A program made the translations under genes and the position numbers. The notes beneath the pieces are model-generated. The model saw only the letters and a program-made list of their open reading frames with translations, did no database searches and was not told the DNA's origin. Positions 33,333-43,811 of a stretch of 64,000 nt of DNA are shown piece after piece. The DNA is from Hofstenia miamia. Lineage: Eukaryota; Xenacoelomorpha; Acoela. Within the stretch, counting starts at the first letter, position 1, and the number at the start of each line of letters is the position of its first letter. The stretch covers positions 129,584 to 193,583 of the forward strand of contig SCFE01000045.1 in assembly GCA_004352715.1 (NCBI GenBank). The letters are read 5' to 3'.

Positions 33333-33806
33333 TGTAATATCACTACCCAGGTGAAACTAACACTATATTACTAGATACTCTACTTAGATAAGCAATCCAG
33401 GGATCAGCACCAGCTATCACGGGGTAAGTATTATCTAAGTTCCTCTTCTTTCCTTTAATTGTATATTCCATACTGCATTGACAGATATTCCAATAACAAT
33501 TAGTAAGTAGTATTATTTAGATACTTCATCGATTGAAGAGGATTGAAATCTCTGGGCGCACTTGCCCGACGCCAAGTCACTGAGATCATAACAGGCTCGC
33601 CAGAACTATCCACCACTCCATCCTTTTCCGTAGTTACAGATCCGATCCATTGTGAATCCAACTCAGCTCAGTCTCATGAAACTATGTTTATTATGTGTGC
33701 CCTAATGAGTGAAATAAAACTACGAACACAAATCGACTTAGTTCTCAAGCTCTATTCCTATATTGTCAGTAGTTGTTTGCATTTACAGACACTAGCTGCT
33801 ATTACA
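33333..33806 (-). repeat. Ty3 5' LTR (proposed limits)
   Basis: The inner end is fixed by the primer site. The element strand ends ...GTGATATTACA and the proposed outer end begins TGTAATAGCAG, giving TG...CA termini with a TGTAATA/TATTACA inverted pair; 474 bp. An AATAAA is present on the element strand near 33690. The second LTR is not available for comparison, so the outer limit is tentative. Confidence 0.55.
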
Positions 33807-34178
33807 TAAAAACACTTAATATAATATAGAGCAGCTTCCTACATGTAATAAACTACGGTACAAACTATTAACTACAAACTACTGACATACTAAAAATAGG
33901 ACACAACGCTAGCTACTAAAAAATCTATATACAAACGCTAGCTACAAACTACTATTAAAATACTATAAAATCGGTCACATTATCGGTCACATTATTCGTC
34001 ATAATTTGGATCTAAAACTCGGTTACTGCAATTAATAATAATCACTTACGATGGCAAAGCGCCTTTGTTGCATTTGTTACTACATGCTGGGAAATGAATT
34101 GAGTGCGAGCCAAACGGGAGAAAAATCCCTACACCTATTCATACCCTAGCTGCAATACAACAATCGAGCGCGATACTC
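33807..34178. other. No gene seen
   Basis: AT-rich flank with local repeats of the type gctagctacaaa near 33910-33955. Confidence 0.5.
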
Positions 34179-34593
34179 GTTAACTACTCCTCCACTGCTA
34201 GCACTACGATTGTTGCACACAGAAAACCGTTTAGCTGCGCATAATGTATTAATTAATCAAACCGCAATAATCAACAGCAAATATAACGAGGTTAAAGTTC
34301 ATCAATTTCACAGCTCGTAGTTTCCTATTTATACAAAATTTATAAAAACATATTTACCGATTAAATGCTGCTAAACAAGTACCAGTCGCCTAATTTCAAA
34401 TTTGGTAATTTCTGCGTACCTCGTGGCTATGCAGAACTGTGTGCAGGCGTTTCGTCCACACGTAATTTTGACAAACCATTTTGGCGACTAATACTTGCCG
34501 AAATTAAACTATCAAAATTAATAAATGCATTTTCCAAGAATTAACATAAATCATCGATAGAGTTTTGTATCTTTCTTGGATGATGCTACAATA
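34179..34593. repeat. Duplicated segment A (pairs with 35302-35727)
   Basis: About 415 bp, nearly identical to 35302-35727 apart from a few substitutions and one short indel. After the shared gatgctacaata the two diverge abruptly. Confidence 0.9.
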
Positions 34594-35300
34594 TGATTAC
34601 GTCAATTGGTGTTGTGACAAAAGATGCATTGGATAAGTTGTTGAAAGAGTTTAGCAAATCTCTGGAAGCATCAGCTAAATTATGAGCAGTTCTAACGGCA
34701 AGTGGTATTGATATGCCTAAAATGATATCGTGTCCTGGCGATACTAGATGTAATACTATAATTGACTTGTTGTGGAGAGCTTTGGACTTGAAGGAGTACA
34801 TAAATTTGGCTTTGACCGATAAAGCTATATTACGACTGATTGTGGGGTGTCCCAAGGTACTGTACTTGGCCCTATTTTATTTGCAATTTTTGTAAATGAC
34901 ATAATAAAACATGTTAATCAAGCACATTTACCAATGCCGACTTCCATGCCTAATAAGTACCACAAAAAATGGCTTTTGATGCTGCTGAGCTACTCAAAAC
35001 TTTTAATGATACTGCTTTGAAACGCACTGGAGGGCAGTTTATGCAAATTCTGATGGCACAGTCATCCAACAATTTTCCTGTGATTTGTACAAGTGTTTTA
35101 AGTTGCTTGATCCATCAATTAATCAGAGAACTGCAATGTCTGTTGACGAGCATGCTGAAAATTTGCGGTTGATAACATGATATGCAGGTGCTTGGGTGCA
35201 GCAACAAGGTGACGTGGCGTTCAATTCTGGCATTTTTTCTGCTCAAGTAGGGAAATTTATTATTCGTGAAATTCAACCTGTTGACGAAACTGTGTTAATT
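34594..35300 (+). mobile_element. Composite transposon debris (hAT-like and RT fragments)
   Basis: One frame reads LDKLLKEFSKSLEASAKL, then a stop, then GIDMPKMISCPGDTRC and DLLWRALDLKEYINLAL, resembling the C-P-x-TRWN region of hAT transposases. Another frame at about 34840-34905 reads GVSQGTVLGPILFAIFVNDII, a reverse-transcriptase motif. From 34970 to 35300 there are further coding-like pieces (RTGGQFMQILMAQSSNNFP; KLLDPSINQRTAMSVDEHAEN) that I do not recognise. It stops at a single N. Confidence 0.4.
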
Positions 35301-35301
35301 N

Positions 35302-35727
35302 TTAACTACTCCTCCACTGCTAGCACTACGATTGTTGCACACAGAAAACCGTTTAGCTGCGCATAATGTATTAAATAATCAAACCGCAATAATCAACAGA
35401 AAATATAACGAGGTTAAAGTTCATCAATTTCACAGCTCGTGGTTTCCTATTTATACAAAATTTATAAAAACATATTTACCGATTAAATGCTGCTAAACAA
35501 GTACCAGTCGCCTAATTCCAAATTTGGTTTTCCCACGGTTTAAATTTCTGCGTACCGCGTGGCTTTGCAGAACTGTGTGCAGGCGTTTCGTCCACACGTA
35601 ATTTTGACAAACCATTTTGGCGACTAATACTTGCCGAAATTAAACTATCAAAATTAATAAATGCATTTTCCAAGAATTAACATAAATCATCGATAGAGTT
35701 TTGTTTCTTTCTTGGATGATGCTACAA
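35302..35727. repeat. Duplicated segment A' (pairs with 34179-34593)
   Basis: Begins directly after the single N at 35301 and repeats segment A. The sequence then continues into unrelated host flank. This is consistent with a second haplotype contig. Confidence 0.9.
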
Positions 35728-35909
35728 TACACTCTACATCCGATACTATATTTAAATTTATATAAAATCCACATCTGCAAGCACACTGTTAATAATATTT
35801 ATCAAATACACACCCCCCCCACACACACACATTTTATTGAAAATATTGATGACACAAAATTAGAAGTAAATGGTAACAATTACCTAACTATGTAAGCCCA
35901 GACGAATTA

Positions 35910-36250
35910 ATGGTTTACTTCAAGTTTAAAATTTACCCGAATATTATCCCCATGTGCCTACCCGAAGATTGACAAGGGCCAAAAGTTTAGGCCCATTTAG
36001 ATGAACACCGATTCATGCCATTTTATGATTCGTGCCAAAAATAATTCTTTACATATTAGGATTGTTAGTTCATAATGCTATCCATGCACTGAAATTGAAA
36101 AACTTAAAATATAAATTGCAATTTTCAATGCATTTTTTTATAAATTATATTGGATGGACTGCAATTGGGTAAATTTTTGTGCACTATTGCGCAATAAGAA
36201 GTTATTTTTAAAATTTCAGCCGTTATTTCAATACCTCAGGCCCGAAAAGC
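35910..36250. repeat. Dispersed repeat, copy 2 (see 13670-13900)
   Basis: Shares the ttataaattatattg...tgcact...gcgcaataagaagttattt core with 13800-13880. A (C)/(CA) tract at about 35810-35832 lies just before it. Confidence 0.5.
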
Positions 36251-37031
36251 GCTAGCACTGCCAAGATCTGGCTTGCACGGCACTACGCCTACCCAACTGG
36301 GCTCATATCTCCTCCGTTATTATGGCACAACTTGATAAATTATAATGTGTTAATGTACAATGTTGCGGGAAAAAGCAAATTCCATTTTCATATTCATAAC
36401 AATAGAAAATTAGTTTGACCTTAAACATCCTAGGGATTTCTGAAAAAATTCATGATTCCATAAACAATTTTTAAGTGCTGAAAGCTGAAAAACTATTAAA
36501 ACTATGTTCAAACTGAAAGCATCAGTTGACCCTGCGACCTCTGATTTTGCGCACGACACGCCTCAATGGGTTTTGAACATCGTTAAATATATCAAAAAAC
36601 ACTCTAATTTCTTTGTTGCTTCCATTGACTCAGAAGTTTTTAAATACACAAATATTAGGTATGGAGAGAATTTAAAGCCTTTTCAATAATTGGAAATTAT
36701 TAAAGAAAGATTATTAATATTTTCAAAAACTTCACCCATAGCAATACGCTTTAACACAAATTTTCAACATTTTATTAAAGCAGTTTCCCCAATAGACCTG
36801 CCTATGCCTCACGATTTTCAAATTTGCTATAATAGGCTTGGGAAAAATTCTGTGTAAATTGAGAAAGACGGTTTGTTCTTTAAAACTGACGCCAGACTTT
36901 TAAGGTTAAATGTATTTTGAAAATGTATTTTGACATGTAATTAAATATCTCTATTCATGAGATATACTTTGATATTAAAACTAAAGATGAGCTTCAGTTA
37001 CTTTGACATAGAACCACGTAAAATAAGATAC
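36251..37031. other. No gene recognised
   Basis: Holds a 61-codon plus-strand frame (36504-36689) without a recognisable domain. The cytoplasmic exons of the receptor gene should lie here or further left on the minus strand, but I could not identify one. Confidence 0.4.
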
Positions 37032-37202
37032 CTGCAACTTGTCTAATAGCAGTTTCCTCAAGAATTTTAATTTTTCGAGCGCACAGTCCGAGCACGACTA
37101 CAAGATAGAGTAAGGCAATTGTAAGGCAGATGATGACGATCAAAAGCGTGAAATCCAAAACCGTCCAATTATCACCAGCTATTTGATCCTCGATAGAGTA
37201 AC
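37032..37202 (-). CDS. Receptor gene: transmembrane exon
   Basis: 171 nt, phase 1 in and out. The acceptor is ...GGATTAG at 37204-37203 and the donor GTATCT begins at 37031. It encodes a short juxtamembrane stretch (YSIEDQIAGDNWTV), a strong membrane helix of about 24 residues (LDFTLLIVIICLTIALLYLV and beyond), then a basic stop-transfer CARKIKILEETAIRQVA. The first codon is completed by the last G of the FN3 exon (Gly). Type I topology follows from the order FN3, helix, basic tail. Confidence 0.8.
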
Positions 37203-37619
37203 CTAATCCAAACTATTATAATCCGTAACAGATCTTTGAAAACTTCATTAAATATAAAATCAAGATATGAAAGTAAAAAGCAAAACTTTTGAATAATAAA
37301 ACAACAAACCAATTGTTAATTTCGAAGAATTAGCTAGGCCTGCGAATTAAAATTCAGTACTATTTTTTGAGGTAATAACTATTCGCAATATTCTTCAAAC
37401 TCTTTAACAATCCGGTTTCATTGTATATTAGGAAAATGAAATAGGTTATAAATAACCATATTTAAAAGAATAAATAATGAACATGTGTATCTCTGTAGAC
37501 GCTAAATGGAAAATATATCGAGATCTGATTTTCATAGCATAAAAAGAAATCTTTCTCTCTATACATCTCTGAATATCAAATTTTAAAAGTTTAAAATACA
37601 CATCTTAATGAGAACAAGT
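37203..37619. other. Intron, no feature seen
   Basis: AT-rich intron of the receptor gene, between the transmembrane exon and the CR1-like fragment. Confidence 0.5.
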
Positions 37620-38300
37620 TAAATAAACAAATCATAGTCACTTGTAGAAATAACCATGAAACAGGTACGTTTTTAAATGCTTCTTGAAATCTTTGTATGA
37701 CGTCAACTCACCTAAATTGATAGGAATGCTATACCATAATTTCGGACGCACAATGCTAAAGTTACGTGAGGCAAAATTGGTACGACCAAAAGGGATGGCA
37801 AAATCTTTAGATTGTCGAATGTTGCTTAAATTTCTTCGAGGCTGAAGAGTATTAGAGAACGAGAGAGGCAAATTAAATTTATTGACGATTTTGAAAGTAA
37901 GACACAGTAACTGGAATTTAATGCGTTCATCCAACGGGAGCCAATGTAATTCGTGAAGGTAAGGAAGTATGTGATCAGACCACTTACAGCCAAAAATAAG
38001 ACGGACACAGCTATTTTGAATGCGTTGTAGGTTCTTAATAAGATAATCGGGTGAAGCAGCATAGAGCGAGTAATCCAATTTACGTAGTACTAAACTTTTA
38101 ACCAGTTTCGCGGTTAATGAAGTGACGGATTATACGTATAGATCTAAGGATGTGGTAACAGTGACGCGAAACATCATTAATGTGATCAACAAGAGAAAGA
38201 TTTTTGTCTAATGTAACACCCAGGATTTTTAACTTGTTTTGAACAGCAAATTCAGATCCCATCAAACTAATGCTGCGAGGAATATTTTGGTGAATGGTAA
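37620..38300 (-). mobile_element. CR1/L2-like retrotransposon 3' fragment in receptor intron
   Basis: Encodes RT C-terminal sequence: KLKILGVTLDKNLSLVDHIN near 38185-38240, a frameshift near 38100, then an open stretch of 146 codons (38078-37638) with LQRIQNSCVRLIFG, LHELHWLPLDERIKFQL and RPKLWYSIPINLGELTSYKD. LHWLPxxxRIxF and PKLWxSxPxxxR/G are CR1/L2 C-terminal blocks. It is 5'-truncated, in sense with the host gene, and much better preserved than the other non-LTR copies. Confidence 0.8.
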
Positions 38301-38855
38301 AAGCAAATACTAAGAACGCAGAAGTTCTGGTTATTAAGAACTATAATAAAAATACAAAACAAAGGAAGATTGACACATTACATATTTAAGAATGTACTTA
38401 TTTGAACAGCATGGAGTGTAGCAGTTTGAAATATTTATTTCAGTAAACTTTGATTTTTAAATCGAAACCAGTTACAACTTGTAAGGTTGACATGTATATC
38501 GTACATCCTTGTGTATAAGCCGCAACTGTCAAGCTAATATTTTGTCTAAAAGTTTGGAGTGTGACCCATACAAGGAGTTTAAAAATGATGCCTGTAAACT
38601 TTTCACTACATTGGGGTTAAGATACCTCTTAGAATGAGCAAATTCTGAAAATTACTTATTCAAGAATGAGACATTACAAAATATCCAACATTTTATTCCA
38701 TTCGTCGGGTAAAATTATGTCGTCGTACAATTTGATATACTAGGAATAGGAACAACGTAGGTGGGGAAGACTAAAATTTGTGTGGCACGGCGTATGCGGT
38801 TTACTCAAAAAAAACTTCAAAGGTTTTAGGTGCAGCTTATACACGAGGATTTACG

Positions 38856-38893
<38 letters not shown>
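38301..38893. other. Intron; (TA)n at 38861-38891
   Basis: No coding feature; a microsatellite lies at the right end. Confidence 0.5.
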
Positions 38894-38894
<1 letters not shown>

Positions 38895-39092
38895 ACAAAT
38901 ATATAAGTATCGTTATAAAGAAATATTTGTAATATTCAGTCTCATAACTGAAATCTGCTAAAAGATTTTTTAAAAAAATCANATATATATATATATATAT
39001 ATATAACAAATATATAAGTATCGTTATAAAGAAATATTTGTAATATTCAGTCTCATAACTGAAATCTGCTAAAAGATTTTTTAAAAAAATCA
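38894..39092. repeat. 88-bp direct duplication around a single N
   Basis: 38894-38981 and 39005-39092 are identical and flank one N (38982) plus (TA)n. This is typical of two contigs ending in the same sequence and joined without merging. Confidence 0.9.
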
Positions 39093-39101
39093 ACAAATTA
39101 C

Positions 39102-39419
39102 CCATTTGAGATCCAATTGGTAATGCCATGAGTTTTTTATCGGTATCACTGCAACCAACTCGACTGCAGGCTCGCACGCGAAATGTGTACAATTTATTTG
39201 GTCTCAAATCTACAATGGTGACGTTTTTGCTTCTGATCTTCTCCTGCAAAAACGACGAAATAAGTTGGTTGCCCTCAAATTTACTGCGATGTGTGAGGGT
39301 GTAGCCTGCTTGGAACCAAATCGGCTGATTTCTCTCATCATCCTTGTAAATCCAACGTAGTCTTACTGCTGTTTGAGTAATTCTGTCAACATGGTGTAAT
39401 GAAGGTTTTTTAGGTATAA
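39102..39419 (-). CDS. Receptor gene: fibronectin type III exon
   Basis: 318 nt encoding one complete FN3 domain; phase 1 in and out; acceptor ...TAATTTAG, donor GTAATT. Key positions: the PKKPSLHHV start, TAVRLRW (strand B, with Trp), FQAGYTLTHRSK (strand C), and the LRPNKLYTFRVRACSRVGCSD signature (strands E-F, with Leu and Tyr). The last G joins the transmembrane exon. One FN3 is visible; the 7.9-kb intron upstream holds a gap that could hide another. Confidence 0.88.
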
Positions 39420-40811
39420 CTAAATTAGAATATATTTCACAATAATTTTTAAACAGATAAATTTACAAGCAATTCGTAGAGTTCACATCTCAAAACTACA
39501 ACAAATGTATTAAATTCAATTTGACCAAAAATCTAAACAAAAATATTTTCGGAAGTTGGGGATCCAGGTATTTCAAATATCTTTTTTCGTGTCCTAATTG
39601 CGATTATAGGCACCCGTTTTGATTTTTAATTTAATATAAAATCTATTGATCTTTGATTGTCTATGGATAAATATTTAACGCTTGCTTCAGAGACAATCGC
39701 TGAACTTCGGCTTGAATTCTTAAAGACAGAAAAGGCCACTTGGGGTTATACAATGGTCCTCCGTATAAATGAACGCCAAGACAAGCAATTTGGAAATCTT
39801 TCAAAAGTTTTTCAACGTCATGTTTATATTTTCAAGAGATTTAGTTTGCTGGAATAACACGTGAAACACTAAGATAAACAAAAATTTACAAAAAATATTT
39901 TGAAAAAATAATTGCTAAAGAATAAAAATACATGAAATGACTGATTTGTGTGTCAAATTGCTCAAAACACTTTCAAGTTGAACTTTAAAGAAAAATTAAC
40001 AATAGACGTTCATTATAGGCATCTGCGCAATTATCTGAGCTAATGAGCACGCCAGCATTCAACGACGACCTTGTAGGAGCGCATCATTAACGTGCGTCGC
40101 AAAATGTCATGTCAAAATTAACCAAGTAATTAGACGGCCATCGCCGTTAATTATTTCAATGCACACTCTGATTTACAAGCCTTACCCAACTAGAATGTCA
40201 AATACTTCGATCCCAATTGAACTATGAAATGACCTATTTAAATCACCTAAATATCTCGCACTGCTCTCAATCAAAAAACGTTCAAATTTCCCGCATTTGC
40301 GTCTATGGGTCGAACAATTTTTAGGCGGACACCATTCTAAAAGAAATAAATATTCTACGGATAAGTTTCGTAAAATTTGTTTTTATTTAATTGATTAAAT
40401 TAGGCATTTAAGAAATAAGCGACATTTAATAAATAATGACGATTTATTAGAGCAATTAAAGGAACAAATATGTAGAACAGTGGCGGTCTTTCCTTTGACG
40501 CCAATGAGGCCAGGCGTCACCATTTTTAAAAAAAAACTCGCACGATTTGATTTAGGTTATACATTTAAAATAAAATAGTTATAATTTATTGAAAACATAC
40601 AATATCATTAAGCATTTGCCTCTATTTCAACGTAAACGAATTAATGATTCCGATCGTTGTTACTATTGAGACCTGAATTATTGTGCTTCAATTCCGATTT
40701 ATTATTTTATAGGAAAATGAAAATTTCACTTGTTCATTTGCACAAAGTTAATGTGTGCGAAGAGGCCGTTTGCTTTGTGGCTCTAACCAATCAAATTATT
40801 ACACAACACCC
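39420..40811. other. Intron, no gene recognised
   Basis: Contains a 66-codon plus-strand frame (39657-39857, TLASETIAELRLEFLKTEK...) with protein-like composition but no known domain. Near 40491 a cagtggcggtcttt string resembles a hAT terminus, but no partner end was found. Confidence 0.4.
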
Positions 40812-41260
40812 AGAGACTGCAATTCAATTGAATTCTTCAATTCCAATCCCATTCCTACGGACCATCAGTTTCAATTCTAATTCCCATTCCATTGTCAATA
40901 AAATTTATAAAAGTTAGTAACATTAAACTATAAACTTGTAAAATCTTACATTTTTTACATTTACAAAGTTTTAAATATCATAATTAAATATTTTGCAAAA
41001 AGCATTCCCATGAACTTGATAAATAAAGCGATATCGGCGTCGTAAATTGTGTCATCGGGTTCTTATGTCGGTATATAAAAAATAATTTTTCGAATTAGCT
41101 GGGGTTCTAGTCAATTTAGAATTCCAATTTTAACTCAATTCTGATATTTTTCCAATTCCAAATCCAATTCCCACACTCAACAATTGATCAATTGCAATTC
41201 CAGCAAAACTGTCAATTACCAATTAAATTGCAGATTAGAATTTGGAATTTCGAGATTACA
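40812..41260. repeat. AATTCC-motif-rich repeat
   Basis: Two zones (about 40812-40893 and 41100-41235) are packed with AATTCC/GGAATT-type motifs, separated by plain AT-rich sequence. The layout resembles the subterminal motif clusters of the hAT MITEs in this window, but clear inverted ends and a TSD were not found. Confidence 0.45.
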
Positions 41261-41955
41261 CACAAAACTATTAATGAGGGTTTTATACGTACATAGACTA
41301 TTTATGTTTTCTTAGAGCAGCGCCCAAAGGCATCTTTAAAAGAGACTCAATATTTCACAAAATTTTAAGTTTTTTCGAATGATATAAAACGATTATTTTA
41401 TAATAGTGTAGAAAATTCAGAGCAATATGTGCACTGATTGGAATAATATTGGTAGCAGACCTATTAATTTGGTCATAGCAATACAATTAAGCTCCAACTT
41501 CCAACCAAATTAAATATTCCTAAGTCCTGTTACATATTATCAATTTCAATAACAAATGATGACTTTTATCGATTCACTAAACTTATCAACACGAAAGAAT
41601 ACAATTATTTATATATATATATATATATATGTGAATTTTTAAGTCGATTAATTTCTCAACCCGTGGAAAATTTACTTGATTATGGTTATCGATATCCACA
41701 AAACTATGAAAACTCTACAAACTGTATAAATGTTGACCATTTCGGGTGCTTTCTGAGACTAATAAATCCCGGTATTACAAAAACTATGCATCAGTTATTG
41801 TAACAGTAAATCAGATGTGTTCTTACAATTATTTAAAATAACATTTTTTATCGACTACATGTTGTAATAATACTGCACTGTACCTTAAAAATTCTTAAAA
41901 AATAATGTTTTCAGCTTACGGACAGCAACTGATATATATACAGTATATATATATA
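41261..41955. other. Intron; (TA)n at 41611-41631 and 41933-41955
   Basis: No coding feature. Confidence 0.5.
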
Positions 41956-42199
41956 NNNNNNNNNNNNNNNNNNNNNNNNNNNNNNNNNNNNNNNNNNNNN
42001 NNNNNNNNNNNNNNNNNNNNNNNNNNNNNNNNNNNNNNNNNNNNNNNNNNNNNNNNNNNNNNNNNNNNNNNNNNNNNNNNNNNNNNNNNNNNNNNNNNNN
42101 NNNNNNNNNNNNNNNNNNNNNNNNNNNNNNNNNNNNNNNNNNNNNNNNNNNNNNNNNNNNNNNNNNNNNNNNNNNNNNNNNNNNNNNNNNNNNNNNNNN
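41956..42199. other. Assembly gap, 244 N, inside (TA)n
   Basis: Run of N bordered by (TA)n on both sides. Confidence 0.98.
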
Positions 42200-43252
42200 A
42201 TATATATATATCTGAAATTATTAAAAAACGCTTAATTATAACGACAAAAAACAATGCAATTATTTGAATATAGTGGACCCGTAGCTGTCCATATGGACTT
42301 CAAATATACTCGCCCAACATGCGGGGTGCTGTAGGACAGCGCTGTGTAGGCATCCCCGCATCTTTACATAAATTTACAAATGCAGAGCCATATTTTATCG
42401 TTTATAGCAAACTAACATAAATCTCAAGAACCGGATAACCTTATTTCAAATTTTGTACAGAAAAAACTAAAACACTTTAAAAATCATTTCCTATGATACA
42501 TTCAACAAATTTGATATAGAAAAATTTTGTACTTATTTCTTAATTTGTAATTGTAAGAACTATAGATATAATCATTCATTTAAATATTACTAATTATTTT
42601 TCTTGCATGTTTGTAATATTTCTATCCTCTTTGGCGCTATCAATATTATTTTTTATTTTATTGATTTATTTTATTTTTTCATTTGAAATAATTGTCTTTG
42701 AAAAAAAAGTATTTTTACTAATACTACTACTACTACTACTATTTGTATAGCTAGTTTTGAAAATTCTTAAATTTTCTAATTAATTGACTCAATTCACTAA
42801 ATCGCAATAAAATAAGGGATTGATATTTTAGGGCTCGTTTTAGAATATTCTATCGTAAAATAATGAACAATGTGCGTTCAAAGTGCACATAACCGCTAGA
42901 TGGCGTGTAAAATCCAACGTTGAAAAGTTATGCAATTAACTAAGATTAATAATGAAAAATGCAGGAAACAAGGGTGTGAATGGAGCATTGGTCTTTAATA
43001 ATTGCCTTACTCCGCCAAGATACCATGAAATATGTGCAACGAATAGCATGGCTTTCTTCTAAGTACTTCATCAAAAGCGAAAGACCAAGTTAATTACAAT
43101 GAAAACTAAATTCATATACAAGCGTGTGTACATGGCTGGTTAGAGCTATCGTTTCAAAAATTAATTTATGGAATAATAGAAAGTATTATTTTTGAACTTA
43201 TGTCATTAAAATAGGTTCTCGCGAAGTTCCTGCCAAGCACGGAGCTTAAGTG
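42200..43252. other. Intron; (TAC)n at about 42719-42741
   Basis: No gene. The segment at 42275-42365 is less AT-rich, with gcggggtgctgtaggacagc near 42320 and a facing ccccgc near 42353. Confidence 0.45.
42893..42905. promoter_or_regulatory. CTCF-like motif
   Basis: CCGCTAGATGGCG fits the CTCF core as I recall it (CCxSYAGRKGGCR). It is a single motif in intronic DNA; chance or transposon origin is possible. Confidence 0.3.
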
Positions 43253-43811
43253 CAGGGCTGGCCAAAGGTAACGTAAAATATAAAGGAGCTGGAATTTACT
43301 TACTATGCAAAATTTTGCATAGGACAGAGTATCAGGGGCACTATCACGCTTGAAGATTTGCAGAATAACAGGAAAAATTGATACAATCACATTTATTCCA
43401 AAACTACATACATGTACATATACATCACAATAAATGTTCAAAATGACCTCAATTGTTTTCAGTGACAAGTTGAAGTCGTTGAACAAGATCAGAGACTGCA
43501 GCAGAGAACTCGGTAGCTGTCAGCATGGAAATCTCCAATCGAATCCTGTATTTCAATTATATGCGTATCAAACACACATGGAATTGAAAATCTATGATTG
43601 ATATTCAACGCGTTTATTGGTGATCACGAGATCAGATCCAGATAAAAGACTAAGCAAAGGTGTTTTAGTTTGTGCAGTTCATTTTCTGCTGTGTGTTATT
43701 CTAAAAATCTTCAAATGTGCTAGTGGCCCTGATACTCTATCCTTTGCAAAATGTTGAATAATAAGAATATTACAGCTCATTTATATTTTGCGTTACTTTT
43801 GGCCAGCCCTG
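43253..43811 (-). mobile_element. Mariner-type element with long inverted repeats, mostly non-autonomous
   Basis: A 559-bp element. The ends are cagggctggccaaaggtaac and the matching cagggctggccaaaagtaac. The inverted repeat continues imperfectly for about 125 bp (43253-43380 against 43685-43811). TA follows the right end; the left has TG, probably a mutated TA. On the minus strand near 43424-43520 a transposase C-terminus remains: EFSAAVSDLVQRLQLVTENN, a stop, then GHFEHLL. The R...GGHFEHLL ending is usual for mariner/Tc1-related transposases. Confidence 0.8.

Larger units (their letters stand above)
27965..33806 (-). mobile_element. Ty3/gypsy-type LTR retrotransposon, nearly complete, 3' end in gap
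   Basis: Read from 33806 downwards: one LTR, tRNA-Arg-type primer site, gag, and pol in the order protease, RT, RNase H, integrase, which is the Ty3 order. No env-like frame is seen, though the 3' end is lost in the gap. Damage is slight: one in-frame TGA (29828-29830) and one TAG (27992-27994) in pol, with gag open throughout. A near-identical partial copy lies at 25947-26964. Both facts suggest a young insertion. It lies downstream of the SLC23 exons, between them and the opposing receptor gene. Confidence 0.9.
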
